DNA of 64,000 bases from Rhodothermales bacterium (GTDB lineage: Bacteria; Bacteroidota; Rhodothermia; Rhodothermales; JAHQVL01). The notes beneath the pieces were generated by a model. It did not search any database. It saw only the letters and a program-made list of their open reading frames with translations, and was not told the DNA's origin. The first letter of the stretch is position 1; every line of letters begins with the position of its first letter. The translations under genes and the position numbers were made by a program. Shown here piece after piece: positions 9,521 to 17,721 of this stretch. The stretch is from contig JAWKNW010000012.1 in the NCBI GenBank assembly GCA_041391505.1, positions 105,167-169,166 of the forward strand, given 5' to 3'.

Positions 9521-9817
9521 CCACGTTACGCGTGGGGACATGAGTTCGCTGCGCGAACGGTCATAGCCATGCTTCGCATGGGGACATGAGTTCGCTGCGC
9601 GAACGGTCATAGCCATGCTTCGCATGGGGTCATGAGTACGCTGCGCGAACGGTCGTAGCCATGCTTCGCATGGGGACATGAGTTCGCTGCGCGAAGGGTC
9701 ATAGCCATGCTTCGCATGGGGACATGAGTTCGCTGCGCGAACGGTCGTAGCCATGCTTCGCATGGGGACATGAGTACGCTGCGCGAACGGTCATAGCCAT
9801 GCTTCGCATGGGGTCAT
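9521..9817. repeat. Tandem 46-bp repeat, six full units plus one partial
   Basis: Units start at 9521, 9567, 9613, 9659, 9705 and 9751, with a partial seventh from 9797. Each unit holds two small hairpins: CCATGCTTCGCATGG, and TTCGCTGCGCGAA (some units have TACGC in the left arm). The first unit has CCACGTTACGCGTGG instead, where a stem T-A pair is replaced by C-G on both sides. The units are contiguous with no spacers, so this is not a CRISPR array. The array begins at the base after the lipoprotein stop codon. Confidence 0.95.
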
Positions 9818-9909
9818 TGGTCACGGGTCATCGGTTCTGGGGAGCTGGTGGCCTTGACCTTTTTGGGGCGGGGATACGTGGAAACCTGCGAACGCATTCC
9901 ATGTAGGTT

Positions 9910-9993
9910 GCATCCTGCATCCTGCATCCTGCGTCTTGCATCCTGCATCCCGCATCCTGCATCCCGTATTCCGCATCCCGTATCCCGCATCAA
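9910..9993. repeat. Twelve tandem heptamers (GCATCCT/GCATCCC type) in the comB leader
   Basis: Twelve 7-base units run without interruption: mostly GCATCCT or GCATCCC, with GCGTCTT, GTATTCC, GTATCCC and GCATCAA variants. The array ends 14 bases before the ATG at 10008, so changes in copy number would alter the distance between any upstream promoter and the start codon. Confidence 0.93.
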
Positions 9994-10007
9994 ATCCCTA
10001 CCCACAC

Positions 10008-10691
10008 ATGGAAATCCGCATTGAAAGCCTGCTCGACGGCGCGCGGCGCGCTGAGGGGGTCGTTGTCGTCATCGATGTGTTTCGCGCGTTCACCACGGCG
10101 TCGGTCGCTTTTTCGCGCGGCGTGGAGAAGATCGTGATGGTGGCGGAGCCGCCGGAGGCGCTGGAACTGCGGTCGCGCGGGGTCGGGACCCTCTGCGTGG
10201 GCGAAGTGGATGGCAAGATGCCCGCCGGCTTCGATTTCGGCAACTCGCCCCATGAGCTGTCAGACGCCGACATCGCCGGCAAGACGCTGATCCAGTCGAC
10301 CCGCGCCGGCACGGTCGGGGTGACCTCCGTGACGAAGGCCGAGGCGATCTTCACCGCCGCCCTCATCAACGCGCGCGCCACGGCCGACGCCCTCCTCGCG
10401 ATGAATCCGCCGCTGGTGACCCTCGTGGCCATGGGCTATCAGGGGCGCTATCGGACCGACGAGGACGAACAGTGCGCCCTCTACCTGCGCGCGCTGCTCG
10501 AAGGCCGCCAGCCCGAGCGCGACGCGGTGCGCTCCCTGCTCCTGACCGGCAACGAAACCGACAAATTCCGGGATCCCTCCAAGCCCTATCTCCACTGGGA
10601 AGATGTCGATCACGCGCTGCGCATCGACGAGGTGCCCGTTGCGATTCGGGTGCGCGACGAGGCGGGGCTGCTGGTGGCGCGACGGGTCTGA
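10008..10691 (+). CDS. comB: 2-phosphosulfolactate phosphatase family protein (ComB-like)
   Basis: A protein of 227 residues, about the usual ComB length. Typical ComB features are VVVIDVFRAFTTASVAFSRG near residues 19-38, a GEVDGKMPAGFDFGNSP segment, the STRAGTVGV loop and a late LTGNETDKFRDPS. The family hydrolyses 2-phosphosulfolactate to sulfolactate, and Mg2+ is needed. In archaea this is a coenzyme M step; in bacteria without that pathway the natural substrate is uncertain. The ATG at 10008 gives the family N-terminus (MEIRIESLLDG); an in-frame upstream start would translate the heptamer array and was rejected. There is no clear Shine-Dalgarno site. Confidence 0.85.
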   Translation: MEIRIESLLDGARRAEGVVVVIDVFRAFTTASVAFSRGVEKIVMVAEPPEALELRSRGVGTLCVGEVDGKMPAGFDFGNSPHELSDADIAGKTLIQSTRAGTVGVTSVTKAEAIFTAALINARATADALLAMNPPLVTLVAMGYQGRYRTDEDEQCALYLRALLEGRQPERDAVRSLLLTGNETDKFRDPSKPYLHWEDVDHALRIDEVPVAIRVRDEAGLLVARRV

Positions 10692-10704
10692 ATCGGGAGG
10701 ACGC

Positions 10705-11220
10705 TCAGATCTCCTTGAATCGCCCCTCCTTCTCCGAGTACGCGTACAGGCGCGAGACGCGTTCGGCGTACGAATCCATGTAGGTGATACGGAACTGGAG
10801 CATCCGGAGCGAGGCGGCGGCGTCCCGGATGTCGATGCGTCCGGTCTCCCCGTTTTTCAACTGGTCCCGGGGGGAGATGGTGGCCTTGAAAGGGCCGATG
10901 GGGGTGACCTCCAGCGCTTTCGCGGTGCCGCCGTCGTTGATGAAGAGGCAGGTGGTTTCATGGTCTGCGCGGCCGGCGCGCAGCATGCGGATCTGCGGCG
11001 CGCGCATGGCGACGTCGCGTTTGATCCGGTCCAGTTCGTGTTCGTTGCGGACGAACTGATCGTAGAGTTCTGCTGCGCGTTCCTCGGCCTGTTTTCGATT
11101 GGATTTTTGCGCCTTCCGCATCATGGGCAGCAGGATCTCGAGCCCGAAATAAAGCGCAAAGAGGCCGGCGGCGATCACGCCGATGAGCGCGACCAGGTTG
11201 TTGCCTGCGGCGAAGTCCAT
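10705..11220 (-). CDS. Single-pass membrane protein of unknown function
   Basis: A protein of 171 residues. Residues 7-32 form one membrane helix (NLVALIGVIAAGLFALYFGLEILL), followed by a charged helical stretch (RKAQKSNRKQAEERAAELYDQF) likely to be a short coiled coil. A C-terminal strand-rich domain with no known motif follows. It lies in front of, and on the same strand as, nothing obvious: its 3' end converges on comB, and the alpha/beta hydrolase gene ends 73 bases upstream of it. No family was recognised. Confidence 0.6.
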   Translation of the reverse strand: MDFAAGNNLVALIGVIAAGLFALYFGLEILLPMMRKAQKSNRKQAEERAAELYDQFVRNEHELDRIKRDVAMRAPQIRMLRAGRADHETTCLFINDGGTAKALEVTPIGPFKATISPRDQLKNGETGRIDIRDAAASLRMLQFRITYMDSYAERVSRLYAYSEKEGRFKEI

Positions 11221-11293
11221 GTCGGGTTTCGGTGCTGATCGTCAGAATCAGCCGGCAAGATAGGCAATCGGGTCGAACCCGTGCGGCGGTACG

Positions 11294-12412
11294 TCAGGGC
11301 GTGTAGACGTAGTGCGGGTAGGTCTGGGCGAGGACGGAGTCGACCATGACGCGGTGGAACTGCTCGGGCTTCTCGAACTCGGGCATGTGGGCGGCGTCCT
11401 CGAACCAGATGAGGTGTTTGCCTGCCGGCGCGTCGAGTTGATCGAAATATTTCCTGACGAGTTCCGACGGCGTGTTGTAGTCGTGGCGGCCGGCGATAAA
11501 ATAGACGGGCACGTTGACGCGCGGCACGTCCTCGAAGAGGTTGATCTGGCCCAGGTCGTCCCACAGCGTGCGCACGGCGAAGTTGGGATCGGAGCTGATT
11601 TCAAGGATTTCGAGCAGGGTGTACTCCGGGCTCAGCAGCATCCGGCCCATGAAATCCGACAGGAAACTGCCGGGCGCCTCGCGTTCCTTGTAGATCGTTC
11701 CGCCGAACCGGCGCAGCCACTTGCGCTGCTTGTTCATGGTCCGGTAGTCCCAGGGCGGCGGGCCCATCTCCTCGAGCTCCCGGATGGCCTCCCGGTTGCT
11801 GGTGTTGCGCGCCTCGCGCAGCGTGAATTCGTACGACAGCGCCTCGGAGCGGGCCGTATTCACCAGCTGGCCGGTTCCGACGAACGCGTAGAAGGATTCG
11901 GGGTAGCGCTCGGCCACGAGCATCCCGAGCGCCGAGCCCCACGAGTTGCCGGCGAGGTAGATCTTGGGCACGTTGAAGCGCCGCTTCAGGACCTCGACGA
12001 GTTCATGGGTGTCTGCGATGAATCGCTCGATATCCATCGACTCGGCGGAGAGGCCGGGCCGGTAAGATTTTCCGGAGCCGCGCTGATCCCAGTAGACCAC
12101 GACAAAATCTTCCTCCAGCGGAAGACCGAAATCGCGCGCCCGCGGGATGACGAACGAACCGGGGCCTCCGTGAAGATAGAGGAGGACGGGATTGGTTTGC
12201 TTCTGACCGCGGATCAGGACCCACTGTTCTTCTTCGCCGAGCGGCACATTGCCCAGGAGGTCGATGCCTCCGGGCGTCGAGATTTTGGTGAGCTGGGTAA
12301 CCCGGTTTTGCTCGTACATGCGGTAGAGCAGTCCCGTGGATACGAGCGCAACCAGCGCCAGGAGCGACAGGAGAAAAAACTTCAGAACCGATGTTATCGG
12401 ATGTTCTTCCAT
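11294..12412 (-). CDS. Membrane-anchored alpha/beta hydrolase, proline iminopeptidase-like
   Basis: A protein of 372 residues with a membrane segment at about 11-30, so the enzyme is probably anchored and faces the periplasm. The alpha/beta hydrolase fold carries the oxyanion motif HGGPG (81-85), WDQRGSG (109-115), nucleophile elbow GNSWGS (S157), acid in AGRHD (D311) and base in DAAHM (H342). HGGPG with WDQRGSGKS is typical of the S33 proline iminopeptidase group, which removes N-terminal proline or hydrolyses related amides and esters. The actual substrate is unknown. The start lies about 390 bases from the next gene, which is divergent. Confidence 0.88.
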   Translation of the reverse strand: MEEHPITSVLKFFLLSLLALVALVSTGLLYRMYEQNRVTQLTKISTPGGIDLLGNVPLGEEEQWVLIRGQKQTNPVLLYLHGGPGSFVIPRARDFGLPLEEDFVVVYWDQRGSGKSYRPGLSAESMDIERFIADTHELVEVLKRRFNVPKIYLAGNSWGSALGMLVAERYPESFYAFVGTGQLVNTARSEALSYEFTLREARNTSNREAIRELEEMGPPPWDYRTMNKQRKWLRRFGGTIYKEREAPGSFLSDFMGRMLLSPEYTLLEILEISSDPNFAVRTLWDDLGQINLFEDVPRVNVPVYFIAGRHDYNTPSELVRKYFDQLDAPAGKHLIWFEDAAHMPEFEKPEQFHRVMVDSVLAQTYPHYVYTP

Positions 12413-12801
12413 GGCCTGCGCGCGTACTAAGCTTGGGCTGTTGGGGGAATCAAGGTGCTAACCATGGCCTTCGTTCACTACGAGGACGGTCATGCCCAGA
12501 AAAATGGGCCTCGATAATTTATCTAAACGGCAATTGGATGCGAGCGATGGCGCGACGGACGTGGATCGATCAAGCGCAACGGACGCGACGAAATGCGCGG
12601 TTTCATGCGGACGCTATCAACGTCCTCTTGATCACGCGGCGTATAAAATGTTCCTGATTACTTAAAAATGCACGGGTACGCCGGCTCAACAGAACAAATA
12701 TAATGCCCTTCTGGATTCGCCGCCGAGATAGCGGGAATCGTTCGCGAACCTTCCGCGTACGATCCAGGGCATTCGCTTTCCATCCGATCAAACAGACCAC
12801 C
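12413..12801. other. Intergenic region between divergent genes
   Basis: It holds a small hairpin (GCCCA-GAAAAA-TGGGC, near 12492) and a canonical TATAAT at 12699-12704, about 100 bases before the DinB-like start. No matching -35 element was found. No convincing coding frame or RNA gene was seen in either strand. Confidence 0.4.
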
Positions 12802-13335
12802 ATGAAACGTTCGCTTTCCGTGTTCGCTCTCCTCGCCGCCGTGGCGCTCGGAGCCCCCGCCCTCTTCGCGCAGGCGCCGGCGCATTTCGCCGAAGCGTTT
12901 CTTCCCAAGTTCGGGTATTCATCGCAACGGCTCGTATCGCTCGCGGAGGCCATCCCCGCGGACAAGTTTTCCTGGAGCCCGGGCGAGGGGGTGATGTCGG
13001 TCGAGCAGGTGTTCACGCACATCGCGCACTACAACTACATGTATCCGGTCGAGAACATGGGCGCCGAGGCGCCGGCCGGGCTCGACCTGAACGCCATCGA
13101 ATCCATCACCGGCAAGGAGGCCGTCGTCGACATGCTCAAGGCGTCGATCGCCTTCACGACCCGTCTGGCGGAAACCATCACCGCGGAGGAACTCGCCATG
13201 ACGACGACCCTCTACGGCCAGACCACCCAGAAGTGGGATGTGCTCTTCCAGCTCCAGTCGCACCTCGGCGAACACATGGGTCAATTGATCGCCTACGCGC
13301 GCATGAACGACATCGTGCCGCCCTGGTCGCGGTAA
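12802..13335 (+). CDS. Exported DinB-family protein
   Basis: A protein of 177 residues. The chosen ATG gives a signal peptide (SVFALLAAVALGAPALFAQ-A). The mature part has the DinB four-helix pattern with candidate metal-binding histidines: TxIAHYN (FTHIAHYN near residue 75) and the final helix SHLGEHMGQLIAYARMN, ending in the family-typical VPPWS. DinB/DfsB proteins include metal-dependent thiol S-transferases, but most members have no assigned substrate. Export of a DinB protein is less usual. It is not linked to a neighbour in an operon. Confidence 0.8.
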   Translation: MKRSLSVFALLAAVALGAPALFAQAPAHFAEAFLPKFGYSSQRLVSLAEAIPADKFSWSPGEGVMSVEQVFTHIAHYNYMYPVENMGAEAPAGLDLNAIESITGKEAVVDMLKASIAFTTRLAETITAEELAMTTTLYGQTTQKWDVLFQLQSHLGEHMGQLIAYARMNDIVPPWSR

Positions 13336-13387
13336 CGAGGTATTCAAGGCTAAGAAACGGTTGGGATTTTCAAAAATCCTTCTCGGT

Positions 13388-13575
13388 ACGTCATCCTGAA
13401 CCGCCCTCCGCTTGCGGTGGGCGTGATGAATGCCCGTCCGCGCGAACGCGGGGAGACCTCTCGAACCACCGTGAGACGCTCATGCGAGCCATGCGCGAGT
13501 GATTCGGGAGGTCCCCCCGCGTTCGCGGGGGCAGGCTTTCGACAACCCCGTCGCAAGCGCCGGGGGCTCAGGAAG
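13388..13575. repeat. REP-like intergenic palindromic element
   Basis: The stretch contains several short GC-rich palindromes: CCTCCGCTTGCGGTGGG, GCGCGAACGCGGGG and CCCCCGCGTTCGCGGGGG. The surrounding text (GTCATCCTGAACC..., ...GGCAGGCTTTCGACAAC) resembles the dispersed extragenic palindromes seen in many bacteria. Only one copy is present in this window, so its repetitive nature is inference. Confidence 0.5.
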
Positions 13576-13661
13576 ACAACTCTTTTTTATTTCTCAACAG
13601 TTTCTAAACGCGCCATCGTCCAGATAAGCCTTCATTGGACCTGAAACCGGCAACCTGAAGC

Positions 13662-13699
13662 GGCAAAGTCCAGCATTCTGCGGAATGCTGGGCTTTGCC
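13662..13699. terminator. Strong hairpin between convergent genes
   Basis: A 17-bp stem, GGCAAAGTCCAGCATTC with its near-exact reverse complement (one G-T pair), closes a 4-base loop. It begins 2 bases beyond the ACT-domain gene stop. There is no T-tract on either strand, so it is a terminator-like or RNA-stabilising hairpin and not a classical intrinsic terminator. Confidence 0.6.
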
Positions 13700-13700
13700 T

Positions 13701-14075
13701 CTACCCATCCACCTCGTGGCCGGCGTTTCGCAGCGTCGCGATGGCTGCGTCGAGGCGATCGGACCGGACGAGCAGGTAATCGGTGTCGAAGGTGGAGACC
13801 ACAAAAACCGGCAGGCCGGCGTCGGCGAGCGGCACGGTGAGGCCGGCGACCACGCCGGTGAGCTCGAAATCCATCGGGCCGGCGACCTTGAACATGCGCC
13901 AGCCGAGCTCGGCTTTCCAGCCGGCTTGCGCCCTACGGGCCTCCAGCACGATGGATAGCTCGTCCGTCGTGCGGGTTACGCTGCAAAAGGGGGCGTCGAG
14001 CACGCCGGCCGGCAACGGGGCATCCGGGGGGAGCCGGCATACGGCCATGGGTTCAGGCAGAAGGGTCAGGTGCAT
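13701..14075 (-). CDS. ACT domain-containing protein (CASTOR/ACT_7-like)
   Basis: A protein of 124 residues. The pattern LTLLPEPMAVCRLPPDAPLPAGVL at the N-terminus, followed by FCSVTRTTDELSIV and a C-terminal half with VGLTVPLADAGLPVFVVSTFDTDYLLV, is typical of small tandem-ACT proteins. ACT domains bind amino acids and regulate enzymes; this small stand-alone form has no assigned partner. Its start lies 15 bases after the stop of the M28 peptidase gene on the same strand, so they are probably co-transcribed. Confidence 0.82.
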   Translation of the reverse strand: MHLTLLPEPMAVCRLPPDAPLPAGVLDAPFCSVTRTTDELSIVLEARRAQAGWKAELGWRMFKVAGPMDFELTGVVAGLTVPLADAGLPVFVVSTFDTDYLLVRSDRLDAAIATLRNAGHEVDG

Positions 14076-14090
14076 GCGTCGGGTGCGTGT

Positions 14091-15761
14091 TCAGGGCTGC
14101 GGCGGGCGTTCGGCTTCGCGGATGGCTTTGAATTCGGTGCCGTCGTTCCAGGTAGGCCAGTGGTCGGTGTTGGCCACCCGGTACCCGACCGTCAGCAGCA
14201 GCCTCAGGTCCTGGACGGCGCCGGAAAAGTCCCAGTTCGGGTCGAATTCGTCGGCCGGCTTGTGGTACCGGTTCGCCGTATAGTCTTCGCGCATCTGGAT
14301 CCCGTAGGCTTCCCCTCGCGCCACATCGTCGATGCCCGGGTCGGTGTACAGGGCCGGCACCCCCTTTTTGGCGAAGCTGAAGTGGTCGGACCGGTAGAAG
14401 AACCCCTTCTGCGGCTCCGGATCGGGGCGCACCACGCGGCCCTGCGCCTCGGCGGCCTCCGTGAGATACCGGTCCAGCTCCGAGTTGCCGTAGCCGACCA
14501 CGGTGAGGTCTCGGGTCGGACCGGTGAGGTTCACCCCGTCGATATTGATCGCGGCGGCGGTCTGGGCGGTGGGGATGATGGGATACTCGGCGTAATAGCG
14601 GCCGCCGAGCAGGCCCTGTTCCTCGGCCGTGACCGCGAGAAACGCGACCGACCGTTCCGGCCGTTGCGGAAGCGCGGCGAAGCCCCGGGCGATTTCGAGC
14701 AGGCCGGCCGTGCCGGAGGCGTTGTCGACGGCGCCGTTATAGATCTGGTCCCCTTCGAGGCTCGGATCGATCCCGAAATGATCCCAGTGGGCCATGTAGA
14801 TGACGTATTCGTCGGGACGCGTACGCCCGGGCAGGGTGGCGATGACGTTGCGCGACTCGGAGCGGCGGATGGTGTTGGCGATGTCCATCGACGCGGTGAG
14901 GCGGAGCGAGACCGGCGAAAATGCGCGGGTCCGCGCGCGCGCCTTCTCGGCGTCGAAGTCGAGGCCGGCGCGCTGGAACAGGGCGCGCGCCGTGTCGATA
15001 TGCAGCCACCCCTCGGCCGTGACGCGCGACATGTTGTTGTCTTCCGGCACGAGGTCGAACTGCGGTCCCGACCAGCTGCCGCTGACGACCTCCCAGGGAT
15101 ACGAGGCCGGCTCGGTCTCGTGCACGATGAACGCCGCCGCGGCGCCCTGGCGGGCGGCCTCCTCGAATTTGTAGGTCCACCGCCCGTAATACGTCATGGC
15201 GTTGCCGTTGAACAGCGACGGGTCGCCCGAGCCGAAGCCGGGGTCGTTGATCAGCATCACCACGGTCTTGCCGCGGACGTCGAGGCCGGCATAGTCGTTC
15301 CAGTCGTATTCCGGCGCCACGACGCCGAAGCCGACAAACACCATCTCCGAGGCGTCGAGGTGGACGGATTCCACGATGCGCGTCGTCCAGGCCATGAAGT
15401 CGTCGCCGTAGGCGTACGTCGAGCGCCCCGACTCGTCGGCTACGCTGAGCTGCATGTCGGGGTTGGCCGTGATGGCGACCAGCGGCACCTGCTGGAAATA
15501 GGAATCGCCGTTGCCCGGCTCCAGGCCGATCGTGCGGAACTGCGCTTCGAGGTAGGCGACCGTTTTTTCCTCTCCGGGCGAGGAAGGCGCACGCCCCTCG
15601 AAGGCGTCGGAGGCGAGGGTGGCGATGCCGTCGGACAGCCCGTCGGCGGTGATGGCATCGAGGGCGGCTTGCGGGACGTCGTCGCCAGGAGCGGCGCAGC
15701 CGGCGGACAGGACGAGGGCGGCGGAAAGCAGGATATAGCGAAGCATGTGCAGGGGTGTCAT
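14091..15761 (-). CDS. M28 family metallopeptidase lipoprotein with PA domain
   Basis: A protein of 556 residues. The N-terminus ends in a lipobox (LVLSAGC, Cys22). The centre contains a protease-associated insertion with FVGFGVVAPEYDWNDYAGLDVRGKTVVML, as in large bacterial M28 enzymes. The catalytic part has the M28 metal sites: AHWDHFG (His/Asp), GAVDNASG (bridging Asp), TAEEQGLLG (catalytic and metal Glu), NIDGVNL (Asp) and a late His in RYHKPADEF. The family consists of di-zinc aminopeptidases; this one probably acts in the periplasm or on the outer membrane. It is followed at once by the ACT-domain gene. A second in-frame ATG 15 bases downstream is also possible as start. Confidence 0.93.
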   Translation of the reverse strand: MTPLHMLRYILLSAALVLSAGCAAPGDDVPQAALDAITADGLSDGIATLASDAFEGRAPSSPGEEKTVAYLEAQFRTIGLEPGNGDSYFQQVPLVAITANPDMQLSVADESGRSTYAYGDDFMAWTTRIVESVHLDASEMVFVGFGVVAPEYDWNDYAGLDVRGKTVVMLINDPGFGSGDPSLFNGNAMTYYGRWTYKFEEAARQGAAAAFIVHETEPASYPWEVVSGSWSGPQFDLVPEDNNMSRVTAEGWLHIDTARALFQRAGLDFDAEKARARTRAFSPVSLRLTASMDIANTIRRSESRNVIATLPGRTRPDEYVIYMAHWDHFGIDPSLEGDQIYNGAVDNASGTAGLLEIARGFAALPQRPERSVAFLAVTAEEQGLLGGRYYAEYPIIPTAQTAAAINIDGVNLTGPTRDLTVVGYGNSELDRYLTEAAEAQGRVVRPDPEPQKGFFYRSDHFSFAKKGVPALYTDPGIDDVARGEAYGIQMREDYTANRYHKPADEFDPNWDFSGAVQDLRLLLTVGYRVANTDHWPTWNDGTEFKAIREAERPPQP

Positions 15762-15845
15762 TCAGGGAACAGGGGTCGGGCATTAATCCCGATCGTATCG
15801 TAACTTAGCGTTTTCAACCGTCGTTTTCACCAACCCTACCCTCCC

Positions 15846-16532
15846 ATGAAATCGTGGATCGCTATCGCGACATGCGCCCTCCTCATCGCCGGCTGCCAGC
15901 CGGATACTACCCCGGATACCGCCGGCGCCGAGCCCATGGCGATGTCGCACGCTGACACGCCGGTCGGCGAATGGATCAGCATCTTCGACGGCGAAACCCT
16001 CAACGGCTGGACGGCCAGCGAAGAGCCGGGCACGTTCCGGGTCGAGAACGGCGAGCTGATCGTGAAGGGACCGCGCTCGCACCTGTATTACACCGGCCCC
16101 GTCGGCGGACACACGTTCAAGAACTTCGAATGGAAAGCCGAGGTGATGACGAAGCCGGGCGCCAACTCGGGCATGTACATCCACACCGAATTTCAGGAGG
16201 ACGGATGGCCGGCCAAAGGGTATGAGGTGCAGGTGAACAATTCCCACACCGACTGGCGCAGAACGGGCGGCCTGTACGCGATCGATGATGTGCGCGAGGC
16301 GCCGGCGAACGACAACGAGTGGTTCACCGAACACATCATCGTAAACGGCAAGCGCATCATCACGAAAGTGAACGACAAGACGCTGGTCGATTACACCGAG
16401 CCGGAAAACGCCGAACGCCCGGACGACATGCGGGGCCGCCGGCTTTCGAGCGGAACGGTGGCCATCCAGGGGCACGATCCGGAGAGCGAAGTGCACTACC
16501 GGAATATCATGATCAAGATTCTGCCCGATTGA
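15846..16532 (+). CDS. DUF1080 (3-keto-disaccharide hydrolase family) lipoprotein
   Basis: A protein of 228 residues with a lipoprotein signal (IATCALLIAGC, lipobox ending at Cys17). The mature domain is the concanavalin-like DUF1080/PF06439 fold: GEWISIFDGETLNGW at its start, FKNFEWKAEVMTKPGANSGMYIHT in the middle, GYEVQVNN, and the terminal GTVAIQGHDPESEVHYRNIMIK. Some members hydrolyse 3-keto-glycosides; for most the substrate is unknown. It is divergent from the M28 gene, with 84 bases between. No further operon partner is close. Confidence 0.92.
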   Translation: MKSWIAIATCALLIAGCQPDTTPDTAGAEPMAMSHADTPVGEWISIFDGETLNGWTASEEPGTFRVENGELIVKGPRSHLYYTGPVGGHTFKNFEWKAEVMTKPGANSGMYIHTEFQEDGWPAKGYEVQVNNSHTDWRRTGGLYAIDDVREAPANDNEWFTEHIIVNGKRIITKVNDKTLVDYTEPENAERPDDMRGRRLSSGTVAIQGHDPESEVHYRNIMIKILPD

Positions 16533-16640
16533 GCATTCGGACTGAGAGGTAAGGAGGAGCGGGTTCGTCAGGGTGGTTTCGCCCGGACGCGCCCGTCCTT
16601 ACCCTCCTGTCCGCATCTACACTGAAACCGGAAGCGACGT

Positions 16641-17024
16641 ATGGCGACTGCGGTTCAATCGTTCATCAAGTCCGTCGCTTTCTTTTTGCTCGCCGGCTTT
16701 CTGGGGCTTTTTGCCGGGCTGGCGGTGGGTGTGCTGTTCGGCATGCCGGACGGCAGCGGGCTCACCGGCCCTCCCCTGGCGTTCGGTTACGGCTTCATCG
16801 GCCTCGCCAGCGGGATCATCCTGGGCATCGTGGCCATGAATCACCTCTCCCGGGAAGCCCTGCAGCGCATCACCATGGTGATGGGCATCGTCACGCTCGT
16901 GGTGCTCATCTGGCTCACCCACCACGTCCGCACCACCCGTCGCCACTACGCGACGCCGCCCGGCATCCCCGTGAGCGCGCCGGCCGATCGGGTGGCCCCG
17001 GCTGCCGGCCGGCTGCCCGTCTGA
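16641..17024 (+). CDS. Small three-helix membrane protein
   Basis: A protein of 127 residues with three predicted membrane helices (about 11-33, 43-65 and 76-94), rich in glycine. The C-terminal 30 residues are polar and proline-rich. No family was recognised. It converges on the ferritin gene, whose stop lies 7 bases beyond, without room for a separate terminator. Confidence 0.6.
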   Translation: MATAVQSFIKSVAFFLLAGFLGLFAGLAVGVLFGMPDGSGLTGPPLAFGYGFIGLASGIILGIVAMNHLSREALQRITMVMGIVTLVVLIWLTHHVRTTRRHYATPPGIPVSAPADRVAPAAGRLPV

Positions 17025-17031
17025 GCGACGA

Positions 17032-17562
17032 TCAGGCGTCGGGCGCCGTCGTGCGCGCGCCCAGCTCGCGGTCGAGCAGGAACAGGTTGGCGCCGTCGTT
17101 GCCGACCAGCTGCAGCGTGTCGATGATCGATCGGGCATTGTCCTCTTCTTCCACCTGCTCGTCGATGAACCAGTGGAGGAGGGACTGGAGCGGGTAATCC
17201 TTGTGCTCGCGGGCGACCTCGTACAGTTCGTGGATGCGGCCGGTGATGTACCGCTCGTGTTCGAGCACCTGTTCGAAGGCTTCCGTCGGCGTCTTGAACT
17301 TGACCTTGGGTTTGGGGATCGCCTCCAGCGCGATGCCGCCATCGCGTTGCAGCGTGAAATCGAACAGCTTCATCGCGTGCGCGGTCTCTTCCTGCCACTG
17401 GAGGCGCAGCCAGTGCGCAAATCCCTTGAGGTTCAGCGCCTCGAACTGGGCCGCCATCTGGAGGTACAGGTACGCCGACTCGAATTCGGCCTGAATCTGG
17501 TCGTTGAGGGCTTTCTCGACGGCAGGGGCCATGCGGGAACGATGGGAGGGTGTTTTGGCCAT
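17032..17562 (-). CDS. ftnA: Non-heme ferritin
   Basis: A protein of 176 residues, near the usual FtnA length. Ferroxidase residues are visible: Glu in QAEFESAYLY (E26), EETAH (E59, H62), Glu at about 100, and the FIDEQVEEE motif at 131-139. No heme-binding methionine motif of bacterioferritin was noticed. It oxidises Fe2+ and stores iron in a 24-mer. The frame is open far upstream, but the protein family begins near residue 10 of the model used here. ATG at 17532 is an alternative start. It is divergent from porX. Confidence 0.93.
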   Translation of the reverse strand: MAKTPSHRSRMAPAVEKALNDQIQAEFESAYLYLQMAAQFEALNLKGFAHWLRLQWQEETAHAMKLFDFTLQRDGGIALEAIPKPKVKFKTPTEAFEQVLEHERYITGRIHELYEVAREHKDYPLQSLLHWFIDEQVEEEDNARSIIDTLQLVGNDGANLFLLDRELGARTTAPDA

Positions 17563-17721
17563 GGGAGGTATCTCTGTATGGAAGCAAGATCGAAGGAGAA
17601 AGGCGGAACGTTCGATTCTGAAACCGATTAACATCCCGGCTCTTGTAGCCGTCCAGCCGGCGAGACGTTCCGTCGCGCGCCCGGCAACGACCGAACACCT
17701 CACCGCACCAACCGGTACCTT

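Noticed and set aside
8750..9763. Minus-strand frame through the 46-bp repeats
   Set aside because: It is open because the unit has no stop in this frame; the protein is only the repeat translated.
9521..9817. CRISPR array
   Set aside because: The 46-bp units are contiguous with no unique spacers and there are no cas genes.
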